From Pagrus major (Eukaryota; Chordata; Actinopteri; Spariformes; Sparidae), in contig NC_133216.1 of NCBI RefSeq assembly GCF_040436345.1, positions 20,299,792 through 20,363,791 on the forward strand: a stretch of DNA of 64,000 bases, read 5' to 3'. A model generated the notes under the pieces. It searched no databases. It saw only the letters and a list, made by a program, of their open reading frames with translations, and was not told where the DNA came from. How positions within the stretch are numbered: the stretch's first letter is position 1; every line of letters begins with the position of its first letter. The position numbers were made by a program, and so were the translations under genes. Shown here piece after piece: positions 60,954 to 64,000 of the stretch.

Positions 60954-62336
60954 TGTTGGTAGTTAACCCACATCGAGGAAGGAATAAGTAATTGGAGTTA
61001 ACTCAGGCGTTACACAGATCCACAGAACACTGAGTGGAAATGCGGTTAATTTACTACAGAGACAGACTGCAGCTTTGATTCAGACTGCTGTGTGTTTAGT
61101 AAATGAACACTAACATGTGCACGGAACATCGTGTAGTACATGAATCTTATTATAACTCAGCTGGAATTACAAATGGTGGAAAACTGAAAACAAAACAACT
61201 TTTTAACCTCTGGAGATGTCAGCCAGCACACGCCTGCTTCACGCTGCCGAGGTTCCAGTAATGTAATGAAAACAAGCTCCTGGTCATCACATTTTTTCCA
61301 TGCTATCACTCCCATGTGCTGCCGCTGCTGGTGACACAGCACACAATTACACACATAGACATAATAATCAATTCCACTGCTGTCAAACACAGTCATTTCC
61401 ACTGTGTTTTGCTGCGAGATGACTCCTCGCAGTGCGTGGCTGCAATTTACGCTGGCACTTAAATTGTTAAAGTCCCCGTAATGTAAAAGCTATTTATTTT
61501 CACTTTTTTATGGAGCATCTGAGAACACGGTGGCTCTTGTGCATAATAAAAATGGCCTTTATTACTGAAATGTTCGTTGGAAGATCCCAAGTTAGGGGGA
61601 TTTATTTAATGACAATAATGTCATGCAAACTTTTTTTCCGCATCGGTCAGCGATCGACTGTTTTCTCGCACTCGGATTCATTCAAACATGGAAATCTGGA
61701 TCTTGTGTATCACGGAATTCCCTTAATTGATCCCAGAAACACGGCCACAAACCACACATAAACTAAATATCAAGTTAATAATCCTTCTACTCAATGAGCG
61801 ACCGCAGTTTTGAGTGCCTGCGCTTAACTCAAATCTGTCAGTGAGACCATGCAATAAGGCTGAAATCCACTTCAGATTTGTCCTCTCAGATCAAAGTGCT
61901 GAGTGTTTGCACGGGGATCAAATGGAGCAGCGAGAGGGCAACAACAGCGATTCTGCTCAAGGATTAAAAAACCCGCCATTAATTAAATATATTCCACCGC
62001 AAACTGCTCCTGCATTTTTGAAGACGATGATGCAAACACTAATGCTTTGCCACGGATTGTCACTCCATTCATCAGCGATTCTCTTTGAGGATTATTGTCG
62101 AGGACGCCTCAGGGGTGCGTAGCGTGCACTTGGAAGACAACACATTTGGCGAGGAGCCCCCCCCCGCTGAAAAAATAAAGATCCCAGGAGAAGAATGGCA
62201 GGAAAATCAGGAAAAACAAGACTGAAGTGAGCAGTCGTCTGTGACTATTTAATGTGGGACTGTTTAGGACGGTTAAAATGCTTAAATATTAGTTACAAAA
62301 ATGACAACAAGGAAGCTGAAGATGAATTTCCACAAA

Positions 62337-62854
62337 TTTATTATCCTCCAAAAGGCCAGAACCAGAGTTCTTAGAAAAGGCACTTAATTTCCCTTTACCT
62401 TTTAATAAATGCATCTAAACAACAAATCTGATAAGAGCCGACTTTAAATTAAATATATTTACAATAAATAAAACATTTATACAGATTTATACAGATAATC
62501 ATGCCACTTTCAAGGGAGGAGACTAACATTTCCCAAAAATACCTCCCAGAACAGTCTTCTTCTTCTTTTTTTTTGCATTCAAACACTGGGCATGTCTACT
62601 GCACTGAACACTACTGAACAGAACTTATGGGTAACAATACTGAACACTTTCCCTTTATGCACTGAATACTGTTTATAGTTTCTCATAGTGACTCTTGTAC
62701 CTGTGTGTCCCTTGGCAGCAGCAGAGCAGTAACAGTTCAATTCAACCACTCGTCTTCTTACAAAGTCTTTAGCAGCTCCTTTACTCAGGGCATATGTATG
62801 TGAGTGTGTGAGTGTGTTTGGCAGTGTGTGTGTGTGTGTGTGTCATGCTCCCTC
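62337..62854 (-). other. fzd9: fzd9 3' UTR with poly(A) signal
   Basis: This is minus-strand sequence following the fzd9 stop. A CA tract (GT on plus, 62824-62842) starts about 13 bases after the stop. AATAAA on the minus strand (TTTATT at 62337-62342) gives a likely end about 0.5 kb after the stop. Further signals downstream are possible. Confidence 0.55.
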
Positions 62855-64000
62855 TCAGACATGTGTGGGGTTGTCTGAGTGCAGGTCAGTCTTGGCCATG
62901 TGCAGAACCACAGCAGGAGATTTGTAGTGGCAGTGTGTGCTGCCGCAGCTCACCCCGCTGCAGGGTTTCCTGCTTCTAGTCCTGTCTGTCAGCTTCCTGC
63001 TGCACAGGCCCTGCCAGGTCTGCAGGGTCTTGGAGCTCCACACCCACACCCCGCTGGTGATGCCCACCACCAGCGACATGAAGATCTTCAGCATGAACAC
63101 GGCCACCGTGGGCACGGACGTCTGCAGCGAGCAGTCGCTGCTGAGCCCGTTGAACGAGCCGCACTTCATCTGCAGCCCCCTCAGCTTCCAGTAGTCCATG
63201 TTCAGCCTCTCGTAGAAGTAGCAGACGATGACGCAGGTGGCCGGCACCGTGTAGAGGATGGAGTAGATGCCGATTTTCACCATGAGCTTCTCCAGCTTCT
63301 CCGTGTTGGTGCCCTCCGTCTTCATCACTTTCCGGATGTGGAAGAGAGCCACGAAGCCGGTGAGGATGAAGGAGGTGCCGATGATCAGGTAGCAGGACAG
63401 GGGGATGAGGACGAAGCCTGTGAGCGCCCCAGAGTCCATGCTTCCCACATAGCACAGGCCGGTCAGCTCGTCTCCAGCCACCTTCCTCATTGTGAGGATG
63501 ATGATAGTCTTGAGAGCGGGGATGCCCCACGCAGCCATGTGGAAGTAGTTGCTGTGGGCTTCGATAGCCTCGTGGCCCCACTTCTTCCCCGCAGCCAGGA
63601 ACCAGGTGAGGGTGAGGATGACCCACCAGATGGAGGAGGCCATGCCGAAGTAGTAGAGGATGAGGAAGACGATGGTGCAGCCCGTGGACTCCAGCCCTTC
63701 CTGGATGATGTACAGCTCGCCGTCCTCCCTGTCGCAGGCGATGTTCTCGGCCCCGGCCACCGAGCGGATGATGAAGGCCACAGAGTAGACGTTGTAGCAC
63801 ATGGACAGGAAGATGATGGGCCGCTCGGGGTACTGGAAGCGGTGAGGCTCCAGGAGGAAGGTGAGGACTGTGAAGGCGGTGGAGACGAAGCACAGGATGG
63901 ACCACACCGTCATCCAAATGAAGGCAAAGTCCTTGTCCTGCCTGGACCAGAAGACGTCCACAGCGGGGGAGCAGCGGGGCGCACACGACTGGCTCTTCTC
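62855..64000 (-). CDS. fzd9: Frizzled class receptor 9, C-terminal 381 residues (5' part off the right edge)
   Basis: Frizzled-9 is a seven-pass plasma-membrane receptor for Wnt ligands. The frame is open from the window edge ([20 protein letters not shown], the end of the linker after the cysteine-rich domain) to TGA at 62857-62855, with no intron, as in frizzled genes. Membrane segments in order: [60 protein letters not shown], then [53 protein letters not shown] and [20 protein letters not shown]. The cytoplasmic tail carries the Dishevelled-binding KTxxxW motif (SSKTLQTW) and ends NPTHV, a class I PDZ ligand. The tail ([20 protein letters not shown]) points to FZD9 rather than FZD10. The CRD is outside the window. 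It lies tail-to-tail with baz1b, as in human. Teleosts can have two copies (a/b), and I do not assign one. Confidence 0.95.
   Translation of the reverse strand, partial: EKSQSCAPRCSPAVDVFWSRQDKDFAFIWMTVWSILCFVSTAFTVLTFLLEPHRFQYPERPIIFLSMCYNVYSVAFIIRSVAGAENIACDREDGELYIIQEGLESTGCTIVFLILYYFGMASSIWWVILTLTWFLAAGKKWGHEAIEAHSNYFHMAAWGIPALKTIIILTMRKVAGDELTGLCYVGSMDSGALTGFVLIPLSCYLIIGTSFILTGFVALFHIRKVMKTEGTNTEKLEKLMVKIGIYSILYTVPATCVIVCYFYERLNMDYWKLRGLQMKCGSFNGLSSDCSLQTSVPTVAVFMLKIFMSLVVGITSGVWVWSSKTLQTWQGLCSRKLTDRTRSRKPCSGVSCGSTHCHYKSPAVVLHMAKTDLHSDNPTHV

Larger units (their letters stand above)
43426..62330. other. Gene-free interval between baz1b and fzd9 3' ends
   Basis: About 19 kb separates two convergent genes. 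All open frames are short and unlike known proteins. The content is repeat-derived (MITEs at 47238, 49440, 53258, 54939 and 58068; a SINE-like unit at 45060; microsatellites). Repeat-poor, GC-richer blocks occur at about 48350-49380, 50440-50570, 59600-59720 and 61440-62160 and could contain regulatory elements, for example for fzd9. No tRNA, rRNA or recognisable microRNA was found. Confidence 0.5.

Noticed and set aside
62976..63986. 336-codon frame antiphase to fzd9 on the same strand
   Set aside because: It is an out-of-frame shadow of the GC-rich fzd9 exon, with Arg/His/Pro/Leu-rich composition typical of such shadows.

Overview
The window is from a vertebrate nuclear genome and almost certainly a teleost fish. 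It has intron-rich genes with GT/AG splice sites, long CA/GT microsatellites, and many short dispersed repeats with terminal inverted repeats of types I recognise from ray-finned fish, especially percomorphs. Four protein-coding genes can be supported: hip1 (minus strand, 5' end only), bcl7b (plus, complete), baz1b (plus, complete) and fzd9 (minus, 3' part of the reading frame). The order bcl7b>, baz1b>, <fzd9 reproduces the FZD9-BAZ1B-BCL7B block of the human Williams-Beuren region at 7q11.23, including tail-to-tail baz1b/fzd9. The neighbour of bcl7b here is hip1, whereas in human it is TBL2 and HIP1 lies elsewhere on 7q11.23.

Layout. 1-22357: 5' end of hip1 on the minus strand. Coding exon 1 (22241-22357) and exon 2 (118-192) are separated by a ~22 kb intron full of repeats. 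Inside that intron, a GC-rich block at about 12.37-12.96 kb ends in a six-codon open segment with a strong Kozak context and a perfect donor of the right phase, so it looks like a second hip1 promoter and first exon. 22.4-26.95 kb: intergenic and repeat-rich. 26.96-29.23 kb: bcl7b, six coding exons, 196 aa, with a TCTCGCGAGA promoter palindrome. 29.5-43.4 kb: baz1b, 21 coding exons, 1616 aa, starting only a few hundred bases after the bcl7b poly(A) signal. 43.4-62.3 kb: gene-free, many transposon-like repeats and a few repeat-poor GC-richer blocks that could be regulatory. 62.3-64.0 kb: fzd9 3' UTR and the seven-transmembrane part of the coding sequence.

The genes act in separate processes: clathrin/actin endocytosis (Hip1), SWI/SNF chromatin remodelling (Bcl7b), ISWI chromatin remodelling and histone H2A.X tyrosine phosphorylation (Baz1b), and Wnt reception (Fzd9). 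Nothing resembles a prokaryotic or viral system. The observations most worth following are a 144-base, phase-preserving, unannotated candidate exon that would split the Baz1b PHD finger, the alternative first exon of hip1, a stop-free in-frame intron in bcl7b, and several MITE families with copies elsewhere in the window.
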